48,096 nt of DNA from JAKJEP01 sp964580995 (GCA_964580995.1 CAZOMV010000037.1:1-48096), one strand, 5' to 3'; counted from the stretch's first letter, positions 30,140-39,242 are shown. Translations and numbers: made by a program. Notes: generated from the sequence alone by a model not told the origin.

Positions 30140-30964
30140 TCAAAGAATCGATTTGGCCTGCCACAAGGTTTCATAGATCGCCTTAACCACGATCGCCAGC
30201 ATGAAATTCAATACCAGAATCGCAATAAAGCTGCTCACAAACGCTTCGGTGCAGGCTTTGCCCACCCCCTGTGCTCCCCGGCCACAGCTAAACCCTTTGT
30301 AACAACTGATCAGAGCGATGCTGGCGCCGAAAAACAATCCCTTGGTAACCCCCACCAGAATATCCCATTTTTCCACGATATTCGCACTGAACTGCCAGTA
30401 GGCTTCACTATTAATCCCGAAATGCCACACACTGATCGCATAGCCGCCAAAAACGCCCATCACATCGGCGTAGATCGTCAGAATAGGGGTTAATAATAAA
30501 CATGCCAGGAACCGGGGCCAGACCAGATAACGGATCGGATCGGCCCCCATCGCCCGCACGGCGTCAATCTGTTCCGTTACATGCATGGTTCCCAGTTCCG
30601 CGGTCAAGGCCCCGCCGACCCGCCCGGCGAGCATGAATGCCGCCAGGACCGGACCGAGTTCCTTTACCACCGAGATATTGATCAAACTGCCCAGCCGGTC
30701 CTGCATCCCCAAACCCCTCAACTGCGAATAACTCTGAACCGCCAAGGTCATCGCCACGAAAGCCCCGGTGACCATTACCACCGGTACACTGCGGGCGCCG
30801 ATTTCATACATTTGCATCCAGATTCGCCCTCGGGCCGCCGATGCCCGCCCCTGACGCGGCGAGGTCAGCCAGACTACCAGAACCTGGAAAACAAATCGCC
30901 AATATTGGCCGAATTCCGCCACGGTCTGCTTCAGTTTGGACTCTTTTTTGGGTTTCTTTTTCAT
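30140..30964 (-). CDS. mlaE: Lipid ABC transporter permease, MlaE family
   Basis: A 274-residue inner-membrane permease with about five membrane segments and the family's conserved central region: ELGPVLAAFMLAGRVGGALTAELGTM, then VTEQIDAVRAMGADPIRYLVWPR, the coupling helix to the ATPase. It is the first gene of mlaE-mlaF-mlaD, which keeps the lipid asymmetry of the outer membrane in Gram-negative bacteria. MlaB and MlaC are not encoded next to it. A possible minus-strand -10 box TATATA lies about 60 bases upstream. Confidence 0.88.
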   Translation of the reverse strand: MKKKPKKESKLKQTVAEFGQYWRFVFQVLVVWLTSPRQGRASAARGRIWMQMYEIGARSVPVVMVTGAFVAMTLAVQSYSQLRGLGMQDRLGSLINISVVKELGPVLAAFMLAGRVGGALTAELGTMHVTEQIDAVRAMGADPIRYLVWPRFLACLLLTPILTIYADVMGVFGGYAISVWHFGINSEAYWQFSANIVEKWDILVGVTKGLFFGASIALISCYKGFSCGRGAQGVGKACTEAFVSSFIAILVLNFMLAIVVKAIYETLWQAKSIL

Positions 30965-31150
30965 GATACCAGCGGAAATAAACCTATAAACAGGGTTTAT
31001 GCTTTCCTAAACCAGCTTTCTTATATAATCGGTCCCCAAGGAATTTTCCAGTGATTTTCCCCCTTTTTGATTAGCCCCCCCCTGAATCTTCACTACGGTT
31101 TTGCAAAATGGAGGTTAGCATACTTTGGAAAGAAAAAACTCATTCTTCCG

Positions 31151-32326
31151 TTAAAACGGCAGGAAACAATACCCCCAGCCAAGCCAGTACGGAGGTGTGC
31201 AGCAGGTCCACCAAAATTCCCCGAAACGGCTCCAGTAGTATTGTGCCTGGTAATATTTATACGGGTTTATCCAGGTGCGAATCATCCGCCCCGACCAATA
31301 AGGGCCATCATACCAATCATAATCATACCCACCCCCAAAACCCGTTACACTTACATAATTGCCGCCTGCCGGATAATCGTCCCGGATTACTTCACAACCG
31401 GCCACCGGGGGAATTCCGGCCTGATGGATATAGATGCCGTTGCCGTTATAATAGCTGTACCCACCCTCGTAGAGACAATTTTCGCTATCGGAAACGGCAT
31501 ACTCATCTTCTTCCGGATAATAATCATCATAGTCGTAACAAGGTTCATTGATCTCATAGATGGGAATGGGAGCCTGCTCCACATGCACCATCTGGGTATA
31601 TCGCTCGACCACTACCACCGGCTGCATGATATGGACATTTTTTTTGACGATGGTGATATTGGCGGACGGCGATCTTTTGCCCGGTTTTCGCACTTCCGGA
31701 TCAATCCGAATCGATCCGGCCGGTCGATAAGAAGGCCGACCGGGATCGTTTATCTTGCTAATTTTGTCAAAAGTACGAGCCGTTTGTACCGGCTCGGCAA
31801 CCACAGGCTCCACAACCACAGGCCTGGGAACCTCACGCGTCACTCGATCCTCCCTGGAATTACGAACCGCCGCTACCGGTTCGGACCGCCGTACCGGCTC
31901 AGGCACTCTCACTTCTGTCCGTTCCGGCTCACGAGGAGATGCGATCTGAGGTTTCGTTTCTCTTTGGGACTGCTGGGCAGGCCTTTGAACCGCCGCATTT
32001 TCCCGTACCTGGGCCCGCTGTGCCTCTCGTGCTGCCTGCTTTTGTTCCACCCGCTGGGAGGCATTTGATTCCCGTTGTGCTCTCTGCTGCTGCTTTACTT
32101 CCTGCCGGGCCGGTTCCGTCCGCTCCGCTTTTCTCTCGGTTCGGGGGGCCGATGGGGCTTCTTTTTGTCTTTCGGACTGCCTCGCCGGAGGGGGGGAACT
32201 GCCTCTGTCCGCTCTTTCGCTGCGCTGCCCTTTGGCCTGGACCAGTGCCGGGGGTATAATACCGATCATCATCAAAACCAGGAACCCAGCCAGCCAGGCA
32301 CAAACGTAATTTTTTTCCTTTTTCAT
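31151..32326 (-). CDS. Secreted Arg/Glu/Gln-rich protein of low complexity
   Basis: A 391-residue exported protein with a signal peptide (1-31, cleavage near VQA). Residues 32-200 are disordered and rich in Arg, Glu, Gln, Ala and Pro (RSERADRGSSPPPARQSE). The C-terminal 150 residues are rich in Tyr, Gly and Trp (CYDYDDYYPEEDEYA, GGYSYYNGNGIYIH, YDWYDGPYW) and have several cysteines. I recognise no family. Such composition suits an envelope matrix or spore-coat-like surface protein, but that is only a guess. Single gene between mlaE and a zinc-ribbon gene. Confidence 0.65.
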   Translation of the reverse strand: MKKEKNYVCAWLAGFLVLMMIGIIPPALVQAKGQRSERADRGSSPPPARQSERQKEAPSAPRTERKAERTEPARQEVKQQQRAQRESNASQRVEQKQAAREAQRAQVRENAAVQRPAQQSQRETKPQIASPREPERTEVRVPEPVRRSEPVAAVRNSREDRVTREVPRPVVVEPVVAEPVQTARTFDKISKINDPGRPSYRPAGSIRIDPEVRKPGKRSPSANITIVKKNVHIMQPVVVVERYTQMVHVEQAPIPIYEINEPCYDYDDYYPEEDEYAVSDSENCLYEGGYSYYNGNGIYIHQAGIPPVAGCEVIRDDYPAGGNYVSVTGFGGGYDYDWYDGPYWSGRMIRTWINPYKYYQAQYYWSRFGEFWWTCCTPPYWLGWGYCFLPF

Positions 32327-32577
32327 CTTTCAACCAGTAGGCCTCGCTGCCTTCCTGCATCGGCAACTATGGCAAACTGCTCCTGCTTGATTGATTTGTC
32401 AAGAAATATGTCTTTTAACTAATTAAGCAGACCCCACTTGAGCAAAAAAGTTAGATAAATACTTCCCCCTGCTCTTTCCCCCTTTTACCAATTCGACCGT
32501 TCGACACAGAACCCCACCTACAGTTAATGCTAACCTTTAGTCCCTCCCCGCCCTACTATAACATAACTATCTGATTT

Positions 32578-33003
32578 TTATCTCTTTAAGCTTTTTTGGA
32601 TTTCTTCGAGCCGGCTAAAGCCGCATTTGGGACATTTGTCACGGTACTGACCTTCCTGGGCCGGGAAGATTTCCTGGCATTTATCGCAGAAATTACCAGA
32701 CACAAAGGCATCTTTCCCGCATTTGGGACAAGTCAAGGGTATCTGGGTACCTACCCCACGGCCGCGTCCCATCGCGAGGTCTTCATCTGTAATTCCCAAT
32801 TCCTTTTCTTTTTGCTTAACCATTTCGACAAATTTCATACGATCTACCGCCTCTTTATGCCCACATTCCGGATTGGTGCATACCAAACCAACATTATTGC
32901 TAACAACCAGAGTACCACCACCAGAACCGCCGCGTGTCATAAATATCGCACCAATCACCAGCAGGCAAACACTGACAATCAAACCAATTTTGGGAATCGA
33001 CAT
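32578..33003 (-). CDS. Membrane protein with zinc ribbons
   Basis: A 141-residue protein. One N-terminal membrane segment (about 5-23) is followed by a Gly-rich linker and cysteine pairs C42/C47, C92/C95, C106/C109 and C124/C127, which can form two zinc ribbons (CPKCGKDAF...CDKC and CPKCG). Residues 48-85 form a charged helix with the loop GMGRGRGVG-like stretch. Function is unknown; it may be an anchored zinc sensor or adapter. AAGGAG lies eight bases before the ATG. Confidence 0.75.
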   Translation of the reverse strand: MSIPKIGLIVSVCLLVIGAIFMTRGGSGGGTLVVSNNVGLVCTNPECGHKEAVDRMKFVEMVKQKEKELGITDEDLAMGRGRGVGTQIPLTCPKCGKDAFVSGNFCDKCQEIFPAQEGQYRDKCPKCGFSRLEEIQKSLKR

Positions 33004-33266
33004 GGATTCAACTCCTTATAAAGAATTTTACTATTAGAAATTACTGCTCAATCACGTCTATTACCCTAACGCCGAATAAAATCCAAGTCAAGCATCGTTT
33101 TTGCATTTTCTGCTAATTTATTTTTTCACAGATACTTATAGAATCCCCGCCCATCAAAAAAAACCTCTTTTGACCGCCCCAGACAAATTGCTATTTGCCT
33201 TTATTTACGAATTTCACCCGCCCCGAACCCGGCCCCGCTTCCCAATTTGGTATGCAAATATTTCTT
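33004..33266. other. Intergenic region without recognised genes
   Basis: AT-rich leader of the zinc-ribbon gene on the minus strand (with AAGGAG at about 33012-33017) and C/T-rich DNA following cheX. No clear terminator hairpin is seen and no open frame with a ribosome binding site. Confidence 0.4.
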
Positions 33267-33725
33267 TTAGCTGAGGCTTAACCGGCAAGCCAGGGGATTG
33301 CCATCCACATCCAGAACGGTGGTACCCTGCTGCCCGATGAATTTTTGCCAATGTTCCTGGCCGGCAAAACTCTCATCTGCCGGTAAGGTTACATTAAAAA
33401 CATCCGCCGGAGAAGAAGCCAGTTTCGGCAAAAGCACGCCGCAGGTGGTATTCAGGATTTCCCGAAAGGCATCGACTCCTTTGGTTTGAACCTCTTCATC
33501 CTCCGGGTCGATCCCCAGCACATTGGCCGCCATGGCAACCAGAAAATCTTTCCCGCCCATAATTTCCACCGTCCCCGACACCGGCCCGGTAAATTGCATC
33601 GATACTTTCACCATCTCATGCGGTATCGGCAATTCTTCTTCCAGCGGCATCACCATCATAAACGCCATCGTTTCCAGCGCCTCGGAAAATGCCTCAGCCA
33701 ATATATTTTCACGAATTTCCTGCAT
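33267..33725 (-). CDS. cheX: CheX-like CheY-P phosphatase
   Basis: A 152-residue cytosolic protein of the CheC/CheX/FliY family, which removes phosphate from CheY. The active-site helix contains E89-I-L-N92-T-T-C-G96, fitting the ExxNxxxG signature; a second acidic helix motif lies at 15-25. VSMQFTGPVSGTVEIMGG matches the family's central strands. AGGAG is located six bases before ATG. The gene begins inside the end of cheY (17-base overlap), so both are made together. It is the last gene of the minus-strand signalling cluster. Confidence 0.78.
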   Translation of the reverse strand: MQEIRENILAEAFSEALETMAFMMVMPLEEELPIPHEMVKVSMQFTGPVSGTVEIMGGKDFLVAMAANVLGIDPEDEEVQTKGVDAFREILNTTCGVLLPKLASSPADVFNVTLPADESFAGQEHWQKFIGQQGTTVLDVDGNPLACRLSLS

Positions 33726-34104
33726 GACATGCTCCTAAAATTTCCATAACCACATCCCGAATTTTCTCCGGGGTAAAAGGTTTATGAATGAATCCTTTGA
33801 CTCCAATCGCTTTCAGTTCCTGGATTCGGGTCTCGCTGGCCTCGGTCGATACTACCACCACGGGCACCCGGCAAGTGGCCGGATTGGCCAAAACCCGCTC
33901 CGTCATCTCGATCCCGTTCATCTCCGGCATATTGATATCCGCCAGAATCAAATCGACTTGTACCGTCTCCAGCAATTCCAGAGCCTGCTTGCCGCTGCCC
34001 GCATCGTACAACTGCTCAATCTCCAGCCCGGACATCGTGACCGTCCGTTTAATCAGTGCCCGCATGGTCGCTGAATCATCTACTACTAAAATTTTATATG
34101 CCAT
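33709..34104 (-). CDS. cheY: CheY-type single-domain response regulator
   Basis: A 131-residue receiver domain without output domain. Acidic pocket D9/D10, phospho-acceptor D56 in LILADINMP, S/T position in VVVSTEA, and the lysine in GFIHKPF are present. It resembles CheY of chemotaxis. GAGGTGA lies directly before the ATG. It lies downstream of cheD and overlaps cheX, its likely phosphatase. No CheA kinase or receptor is encoded in the window. Confidence 0.88.
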   Translation of the reverse strand: MAYKILVVDDSATMRALIKRTVTMSGLEIEQLYDAGSGKQALELLETVQVDLILADINMPEMNGIEMTERVLANPATCRVPVVVVSTEASETRIQELKAIGVKGFIHKPFTPEKIRDVVMEILGACHAGNS

Positions 34105-34147
34105 GAATCACCTCGATATTCGTTTGTATATCCTTTCATTTTTCGAT

Positions 34148-34627
34148 TCAAATTGCCTTTTCCATTCCCCGTGATTTTACCGTTACCGTTCCATCCTGCA
34201 GGGTAAGGGTAAGGGTGCGGGGAACATCTCCGCCGACATCTTCGCCATCAATGAACATGCCATTCTTCCAGAGCAATTGCCGGATAATGGTGTAATTGCG
34301 TTTGCCGATTTTGAAAAAGTCGTTGTCATTCAGCATCTGCGCCCCGCCGGCAATCTTCACTTTGATCCGTTTCTTCTCCGCCCCCAGCGAAAACATCTTT
34401 TTCAGCATGATTTCCATGCCGGTATCCGCATACATCAGCGGATTGCGGACCGTTCCGCCCGGAGCATCCTGTTTCGAGGAAGGCAACTGATAGTGGAGCA
34501 TCCCCCCCACCTTACACACCGGATCATACGCCGAAACCCCGATGCACGATCCCAGCGAATACGTGATGATGGTATCATCCGGATTATTGGAAACCTTGGC
34601 GTCAGATATATCTACCACATGTTTCAC
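34148..34627 (-). CDS. cheD: Chemoreceptor glutamine deamidase CheD
   Basis: A 159-residue enzyme that deamidates glutamines of chemoreceptors and, in CheC/CheX systems, binds the phosphatase. The catalytic triad is C28, H45 and T22 (ITYSLGSCIGVSAYD, GGMLHYQLP), the same order as in Thermotoga CheD. KIAGGAQML and KRNYTIIRQLL follow the family. The start is GTG at 34627, supported by AGGAAG seven bases upstream. A 240-base gap with T-rich DNA separates it from the upstream bactofilin gene. Confidence 0.9.
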   Translation of the reverse strand: MKHVVDISDAKVSNNPDDTIITYSLGSCIGVSAYDPVCKVGGMLHYQLPSSKQDAPGGTVRNPLMYADTGMEIMLKKMFSLGAEKKRIKVKIAGGAQMLNDNDFFKIGKRNYTIIRQLLWKNGMFIDGEDVGGDVPRTLTLTLQDGTVTVKSRGMEKAI

Positions 34628-34867
34628 AAGCGCACTTCCTACTCAGGGATATATTCAAATCGTTACATATATTCCGTACCTTATGCATTTCAATCATCGA
34701 TCCACGCAGGATTTCGCTTTAGAAGAGATTCGAAGTGCGCGGATTATTCTGTTTTTTGGTTGGTTTACTACCCCTAAATGCCCCCTGTCCGACAAATCCC
34801 TGTTATCAGACCTCTCTCCGCTGTTTTTATCGGACTATTTTGGGCACGAAACCAATCCGAAATCACC
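34628..34867. other. Gap between bactofilin and cheD genes
   Basis: 240 bases without a gene. GTCCGA...TCGGAC arms (about 34789-34837) bracket a CTGTTATCAG stretch. It may hold a promoter for cheD-cheY-cheX, but no convincing -35/-10 pair was seen. Confidence 0.35.
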
Positions 34868-35251
34868 TTATGTTTCAGAAGCGTTCTGGTGTGGCTCGAT
34901 TCGATAATACCCTTTTAACAGCGCACCCGCCCGGACTTCCAGCCGGCTGGCATTGACATCTCCTACCAGGCGTCCCCCCGGATACACGGTCACTTTCCCC
35001 CGGGCGACAATGTCGCCGTACATCTGTCCGGCCACCTCCAGATTCTGCACCCGCAGCCGTGCCCGGACATGGCCCGTCGGTGTCACGGAGATCGATCCGC
35101 TGGTCTCGATATTGGTTACCGAGTGATACGATTGGATTATATGGTCCTCCACGCCCACCCGCTGATTGCAGTACCGGCAGTTCACACTGAACGCCCGATC
35201 GCTGACTTCCAGTTCCCGGCCGCAATGGGTACAAATCACCATGCGTGGCAT
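34868..35251 (-). CDS. Bactofilin-like protein with N-terminal zinc ribbon
   Basis: A 127-residue protein. Residues 5-30 form a zinc ribbon (C7-x2-C10 and C25-x2-C28). Residues 45-115 are a short bactofilin-type beta-helix (SGSISVTPTGHVRARLRV, VAGQMYGDIVARGKVTVYPG, GRLVGDVNASRLEVRAGALLKG). Bactofilins polymerise without nucleotide into filaments at the membrane. The zinc ribbon could be a docking module. It follows a standard bactofilin gene by 39 bases. Confidence 0.8.
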   Translation of the reverse strand: MPRMVICTHCGRELEVSDRAFSVNCRYCNQRVGVEDHIIQSYHSVTNIETSGSISVTPTGHVRARLRVQNLEVAGQMYGDIVARGKVTVYPGGRLVGDVNASRLEVRAGALLKGYYRIEPHQNASET

Positions 35252-35290
35252 ATATAAGCTACCCTATCGTCTCATTGATTCATAGTACGC

Positions 35291-35755
35291 TTATTTGGTC
35301 GCGTTGTCTTCCTGCTTCGGCCTGGGCAGCGGGGAAGCCTTGCCGGATGCAGGCTCGACCACACCATTGCCCACATTGCAATGACCGGTAAAGCTGGCAC
35401 CGTCCACCACCACCAACCGGCCGCAGCGAATGTCACCCTGCAGCCGGGCTGTCTTCTTCAGCTCGATCAGATCCGAGGCCGCCATATTTCCTTTGACCTC
35501 CCCTTCCACCGCGACACTGCCGGCTTCAATATCCGCCAGAATCCTGGCGCTGGGCGCCACCTCCAGCGAACCGGTGGTTTTGATCTGACCTTCAAACGTA
35601 CCCAGTACCTTTACGCTCTTTTCAAAGCTCAACTCGCCTTTGAATTTGGCATCCGGGCCTATAATTGTCGGGAACTCATTTTCCAATTCTCCACTCCTGA
35701 CTGTTTGCAGACCTCCGCTGCCTGAACCTGGGAGCCGATCCGTGACTGTCCTCAT
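35291..35755 (-). CDS. Bactofilin
   Basis: A 154-residue cytoskeletal protein with the DUF583 beta-helix (about 30-135): TIIGPDAKFKGELSFEKSV, VLGTFEGQIKTTGSLEVAP, EGEVKGNMAASDLIEL, ARLQGDIRCGRLVVVDGA. Short disordered ends flank it, as in other bactofilins. Filaments of this family position envelope enzymes and other proteins. AGGAT lies eight bases before ATG. It begins 16 bases after the response regulator gene and belongs to the same transcript. Confidence 0.88.
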   Translation of the reverse strand: MRTVTDRLPGSGSGGLQTVRSGELENEFPTIIGPDAKFKGELSFEKSVKVLGTFEGQIKTTGSLEVAPSARILADIEAGSVAVEGEVKGNMAASDLIELKKTARLQGDIRCGRLVVVDGASFTGHCNVGNGVVEPASGKASPLPRPKQEDNATK

Positions 35756-35771
35756 TTATCATATCCTGCAT

Positions 35772-36179
35772 CTATTCTTTTTTTTCTTTTTCCGCTTCCG
35801 CGTTCAGGAGCTGCTCGGCCGCCTTGACCAGTTTCTCCATCCGGAACGGTTTATTGATATACACATCCACCCCCAGCGTTTCCGCGTACACCTTGTGCCG
35901 CGCGCCCGGATTGGCCGTGATCATAATCACCGGCGGCTTGCCGGTCTCCTTGCGGATCGGACGGATCTTTTCCATCACCAGAAAACCGCTGCGCCCGGGG
36001 AGCATCTGATCCAGCACCAGCAAATCCGGCATCTCCTGGAGGATCATATCCACCGCCTGATTGCCATTGCCCGTGGTCTTGATTGTTACTTCAAACTCTT
36101 CCAATGCCGCCTTAATCGCCGTTCGAATATCTTCGTCATCATCGACAATTAAAACTGTTTTTCCCGGAAATTTGGCCAT
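35772..36179 (-). CDS. Single-domain response regulator
   Basis: A 135-residue receiver with D13-D15 in the acidic pocket, phospho-acceptor D57 in LLVLDQMLPG, T/S position in IMITAN and the lysine in VYINKPF. A charged tail rich in Lys and Glu closes it. No output domain. As first gene of the cluster with bactofilins and che genes, it may steer filament assembly or another partner; this is inference. A strong promoter lies about 115 bases upstream. Confidence 0.88.
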   Translation of the reverse strand: MAKFPGKTVLIVDDDEDIRTAIKAALEEFEVTIKTTGNGNQAVDMILQEMPDLLVLDQMLPGRSGFLVMEKIRPIRKETGKPPVIMITANPGARHKVYAETLGVDVYINKPFRMEKLVKAAEQLLNAEAEKEKKE

Positions 36180-36552
36180 TTTTGCAACCTGCTTTCTTGG
36201 GTATTTCCGTTTCGCATCCCCCTACCTTCCGGGACGCTAAAACACAAATACACTTCCTCACGCTTTTCTAGTATATTACCGCTAAACACTAAATGATAAC
36301 CCATTCATAACCTTTTGTCAAGTAAGGACTGCCTTCATTCCAGAAGTTCATTGCATCATTTCCCTGACTCCACTGCATAATTGCCGGTTGATTGGCCGAT
36401 GTCTGCCCTAAAACAATCCTCTATTTTACATCCGCCCCCTTCTCATCATAACTTTATGAATAATTACCACTTAGATGATTGCGAACCCCATCCGATAAAC
36501 AACCACCCTTGATCCATTATGTCAATCTGCGTAAAAGGCACCGATTATAACA
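36180..36552. other. Intergenic region holding the signalling-cluster promoter
   Basis: 373 bases without a gene: the leader and promoter of the minus-strand response-regulator cluster (36293-36321), then AT-rich DNA up to the region upstream of it and the 3' side of the transglutaminase gene. No obvious terminator was found. Confidence 0.5.
36293..36321 (-). promoter_or_regulatory. Sigma-70 promoter of the response regulator/bactofilin cluster
   Basis: Read on the minus strand: TTGACA (36321-36316), 17 bases, TATCAT (36298-36293). The -35 box and the spacing are perfect. Transcription would start near 36286, about 105 bases before the response regulator start. Confidence 0.75.
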
Positions 36553-38037
36553 CTACTCAACCACTTTGATTTCGGTTATGGCAAAACGTCCCATAATTGT
36601 AATCAGGGCAAAAAAATCTTCCGGATTGCCGTTGCCCGCCGCCTGGGCAATATGACCGGCGGAATAGCCCCCCGGTGCCCGGGTCGCGTCGATCCCGACC
36701 CACTGATTTCCGATATAAACCTGATCCCAGGCATGTCCGCCAAAAAAGTCTTTCTGGTCCATAAATTGCGGGCAATAGACATATCCCATCACCACCTGGG
36801 CCGGGATCCCCACCGCCCGGCACATCGCGGCTGTCAATACCGCATGTTCGCTGCAATCGCCCTGACGGCTCTGGGCCACCTCCACCGCCGAGGCGTAGCC
36901 GATGGAGAGGTCCTTGGCGGTGATATACTCATGCACAAACGACTCGATCCGCCGGGCCGCCTCCGCGGCATCCTGGGTATTCCCTACCGCTTTTCGGGCC
37001 AGGTCGATAATCCGCGGGTCATCACTCTGCAGGTACCGCGTCGGCTTCAGGGCCTCCAGTGCCGCCGGATCGCTGCCGGTATAGGGGAACGGCACATTTT
37101 CGGCCGCCGCCACCGGTTGGACCGTCACCAACAGGCCGCCTTTGCCGTCCGGACGAACCGTCTGATTATCATTCTGCGGCAATACCAATTCCTTGCCCTC
37201 CCTGACTTCCAGATGATAGGTAATCGCTTTGGCGGTTTTCACATTCGAGAGGGGTACCGGGCTGGGCAGAAAAAACCGATCCAGAAAATCCGCCTCATCA
37301 TTCTTACTCAAGGCGAACTCCCGGCTGCACGCGACCAGTTCCACGACCATGCCCATCATGGGAATGATCATCTTCTGGGCTTCATAATTATCATCGACAT
37401 AGCTGGATTGGGTAATCGTGCTGCCATTCATCTGCAAATCCACCGCCACTTCCGTCAAAGGTACCACCCGGCCCAGCAAATCGACTTCTTTGGTAGGCCC
37501 GACCCGTATCTGAGCGTCCATGGCCTGGAGCATTAAAGCGGAAAACATCTTGACCGGATAGGCAGTACCTTCCTTCAGCCCCTTTTCCCTGCTCAGCAGC
37601 AGCAAACCTTCCGGCATCAACGCCCCCGCCGGCCAGTCCAGGCTTTGCTGTTGCGTGGCCCCGGCTGTCTTCACCGTCACATCAAAATTCCTTTCCCCAT
37701 TCTTTACCCCCTTGACTGTCATTGACAGCATTCCCATGTCCTGCACGCTCTCAAAGCCCAGCGGCTCCCCCTTTCGGCTTTCCAGACTGCTTTCCTTTAC
37801 CGCTATACTCACCACCGTTCCCCCGCGATTGATGGACAGATGGACCGTCTCGGTAGTTTTTACCGTTTCCGGGTCCGCCTTTCGTTCATGCGTGCCATAG
37901 CCCACCTTCTGGCCGGCCATAAAAACCGCAAAATACTCCTTTTCCACCCGGCCGGCCTGGGAAGAATCCGCCCCAACGCCCGTGCAGGCCGCCAAAAGCA
38001 TTCCCGTCAGAACTATGTAAAATCGGAACCGCTTCAT
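36553..38037 (-). CDS. Transglutaminase-like lipoprotein
   Basis: A 494-residue exported protein. The signal peptide ends in the lipobox LAAC with C19, so it is a lipoprotein. Residues 25-330 are a beta-rich region of unknown fold, residues about 340-465 a transglutaminase-like domain. The catalytic triad is C395 (QGDCSEHAVLTAAMCRA), H435 (GHAWDQVYI) and D450 (GIDATRAPGG). Bacterial members are mostly peptidases or amidases. The start at 38037 has GGGGAAG upstream; the open frame reaches 38343, but its first 100 codons overlap the M20 gene and lack a signal peptide. It follows the M20 peptidase gene by 37 bases. Confidence 0.85.
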   Translation of the reverse strand: MKRFRFYIVLTGMLLAACTGVGADSSQAGRVEKEYFAVFMAGQKVGYGTHERKADPETVKTTETVHLSINRGGTVVSIAVKESSLESRKGEPLGFESVQDMGMLSMTVKGVKNGERNFDVTVKTAGATQQQSLDWPAGALMPEGLLLLSREKGLKEGTAYPVKMFSALMLQAMDAQIRVGPTKEVDLLGRVVPLTEVAVDLQMNGSTITQSSYVDDNYEAQKMIIPMMGMVVELVACSREFALSKNDEADFLDRFFLPSPVPLSNVKTAKAITYHLEVREGKELVLPQNDNQTVRPDGKGGLLVTVQPVAAAENVPFPYTGSDPAALEALKPTRYLQSDDPRIIDLARKAVGNTQDAAEAARRIESFVHEYITAKDLSIGYASAVEVAQSRQGDCSEHAVLTAAMCRAVGIPAQVVMGYVYCPQFMDQKDFFGGHAWDQVYIGNQWVGIDATRAPGGYSAGHIAQAAGNGNPEDFFALITIMGRFAITEIKVVE

Positions 38038-38074
38038 AATCTTCCCCTTTCCAAAGGAAAACTTTGTTATGGTT

Positions 38075-39220
38075 TTATTCCCAGTCTCCCTCCAGAAACA
38101 GGCGATACGCCGCCAGTCCTTTTTCCAACTCTTCCGTCTCGATATACTCATCGGCGGTATGGGCCTGATGAATGCTGCCCGGCCCGAAGATCGGCGTCGG
38201 GATCGACCAGCCGTGAAACGCGCTGGCATCGGTGGCATAGGCGACCGAGGCCGTCTTGCGGATACCGGCGGTCTGCTGGGCGGCATTGAGAAGGGCGGAA
38301 ACCACCGGATGGGCCGGGTCGGTTTCCATCGGATGATATTCATTGAGCAATTGCAGCTCCACCTTGCCTGCCATCTGCCGATTCAGAAAACCGGCCAGTT
38401 CATCCCGGCATTGCCGCGGGCTGCGGCCCGGCAGAAACCGCCAGTCGATGCGGGCCTGACAGCGATCGGGTATCACATTAATCTGCTGGCCGCCTTCGAT
38501 AATCGTCACCGCCAGGCTTTCCTGCTTCAGGGCCGGGTGGCCGGGACGCCGGGACAAATCCGCGGCAAATTGTTCCACATGAGTAACGGCCTGCGCCATA
38601 GTATAGATGGCGTTCTCTCCCGTTTCAGGAACGGAACTATGGACGCTCCGCCCCCTGGTCTGCATAGTCAGCCGCAGCACTCCTTTATGGGCGACAATTA
38701 CCTCCATATCGGTCGGTTCGGCGAATACCGCCGCAACAATTTTATCCTCGCAATGGCCGGCAAAAAAGCTGGCGCCTGACATGTCGTATTCCTCCCCGCA
38801 GGTAGCCAGCAGCACCAGGTTATACGGTAAGCCGCCCTTTTTTACCCGATCCCGAAACGCAATCATCAGGGCCGCCAAAGGCCCCTTGTCATCGCAGGAA
38901 CCCCGGCCATAAATCTTTCCATCCGCCAACTTCGGTGTAAACGGTTCGACCGTCATCCCCTGCACATCCACAGTATCCATATGCGCGGCCAGCAATAATG
39001 TTCGGGCACGATCCGCCCCTTCCGCCCGTGCGAAAATATTCTCGCGCCCCGGCGTTACTGTCTGCCGCTGGGGATGCAGCCCGTTTTTTGCCAGCCAGGT
39101 ATATACAAAATCCGCCATCCGCTGCTCGCCATACGGCAGATTACTATAGTCCTTCGCCTGCGGATTTACGCTCGATTGAGATACCAGATTGCAACATAAT
39201 TCTACCACTTCGCTTGACAT
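38075..39220 (-). CDS. M20-family metallopeptidase/deacylase (ArgE/DapE/CPG2 group)
   Basis: A 381-residue cytosolic zinc enzyme. The metal ligands and catalytic acids are seen as H-x-D in AAHMDTVD, D in RGSCDDKGPLAAL, E-E in CGEEYDMSG, and H near the end in GSIHQAHTADE. The lid domain (about 180-290) contains GRSVHSSVPETGENAIY. The family removes acyl groups or splits dipeptides; the substrate is not fixed by sequence. The ATG at 39220 is preferred over an upstream TTG. Operon with the transglutaminase lipoprotein suggests a role in peptide use, as inference. Confidence 0.88.
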   Translation of the reverse strand: MSSEVVELCCNLVSQSSVNPQAKDYSNLPYGEQRMADFVYTWLAKNGLHPQRQTVTPGRENIFARAEGADRARTLLLAAHMDTVDVQGMTVEPFTPKLADGKIYGRGSCDDKGPLAALMIAFRDRVKKGGLPYNLVLLATCGEEYDMSGASFFAGHCEDKIVAAVFAEPTDMEVIVAHKGVLRLTMQTRGRSVHSSVPETGENAIYTMAQAVTHVEQFAADLSRRPGHPALKQESLAVTIIEGGQQINVIPDRCQARIDWRFLPGRSPRQCRDELAGFLNRQMAGKVELQLLNEYHPMETDPAHPVVSALLNAAQQTAGIRKTASVAYATDASAFHGWSIPTPIFGPGSIHQAHTADEYIETEELEKGLAAYRLFLEGDWE

Positions 39221-39242
39221 GGCTTCCAATATACTATATGTA
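39214..39242 (+). promoter_or_regulatory. Possible promoter of the phosphodiester glycosidase gene
   Basis: TTGACA at 39214-39219 and TATATG/TATGTA at about 39235-39242. It overlaps the start of the divergent M20 gene. The leader would be about 50 bases. Confidence 0.45.

Noticed and set aside
31067..32068. 333-codon plus-strand frame
   Set aside because: It lies opposite the secreted Arg/Glu/Gln-rich gene, which has a signal peptide; the His/Arg/Ile-rich translation is a shadow.
36652..37536. 294-codon plus-strand frame
   Set aside because: It is opposite the transglutaminase gene with its complete catalytic triad.
38038..38343. N-terminal extension of the transglutaminase frame
   Set aside because: It overlaps the M20 gene in another frame, is Pro/Arg-rich, and would hide the lipoprotein signal peptide that begins at 38037.
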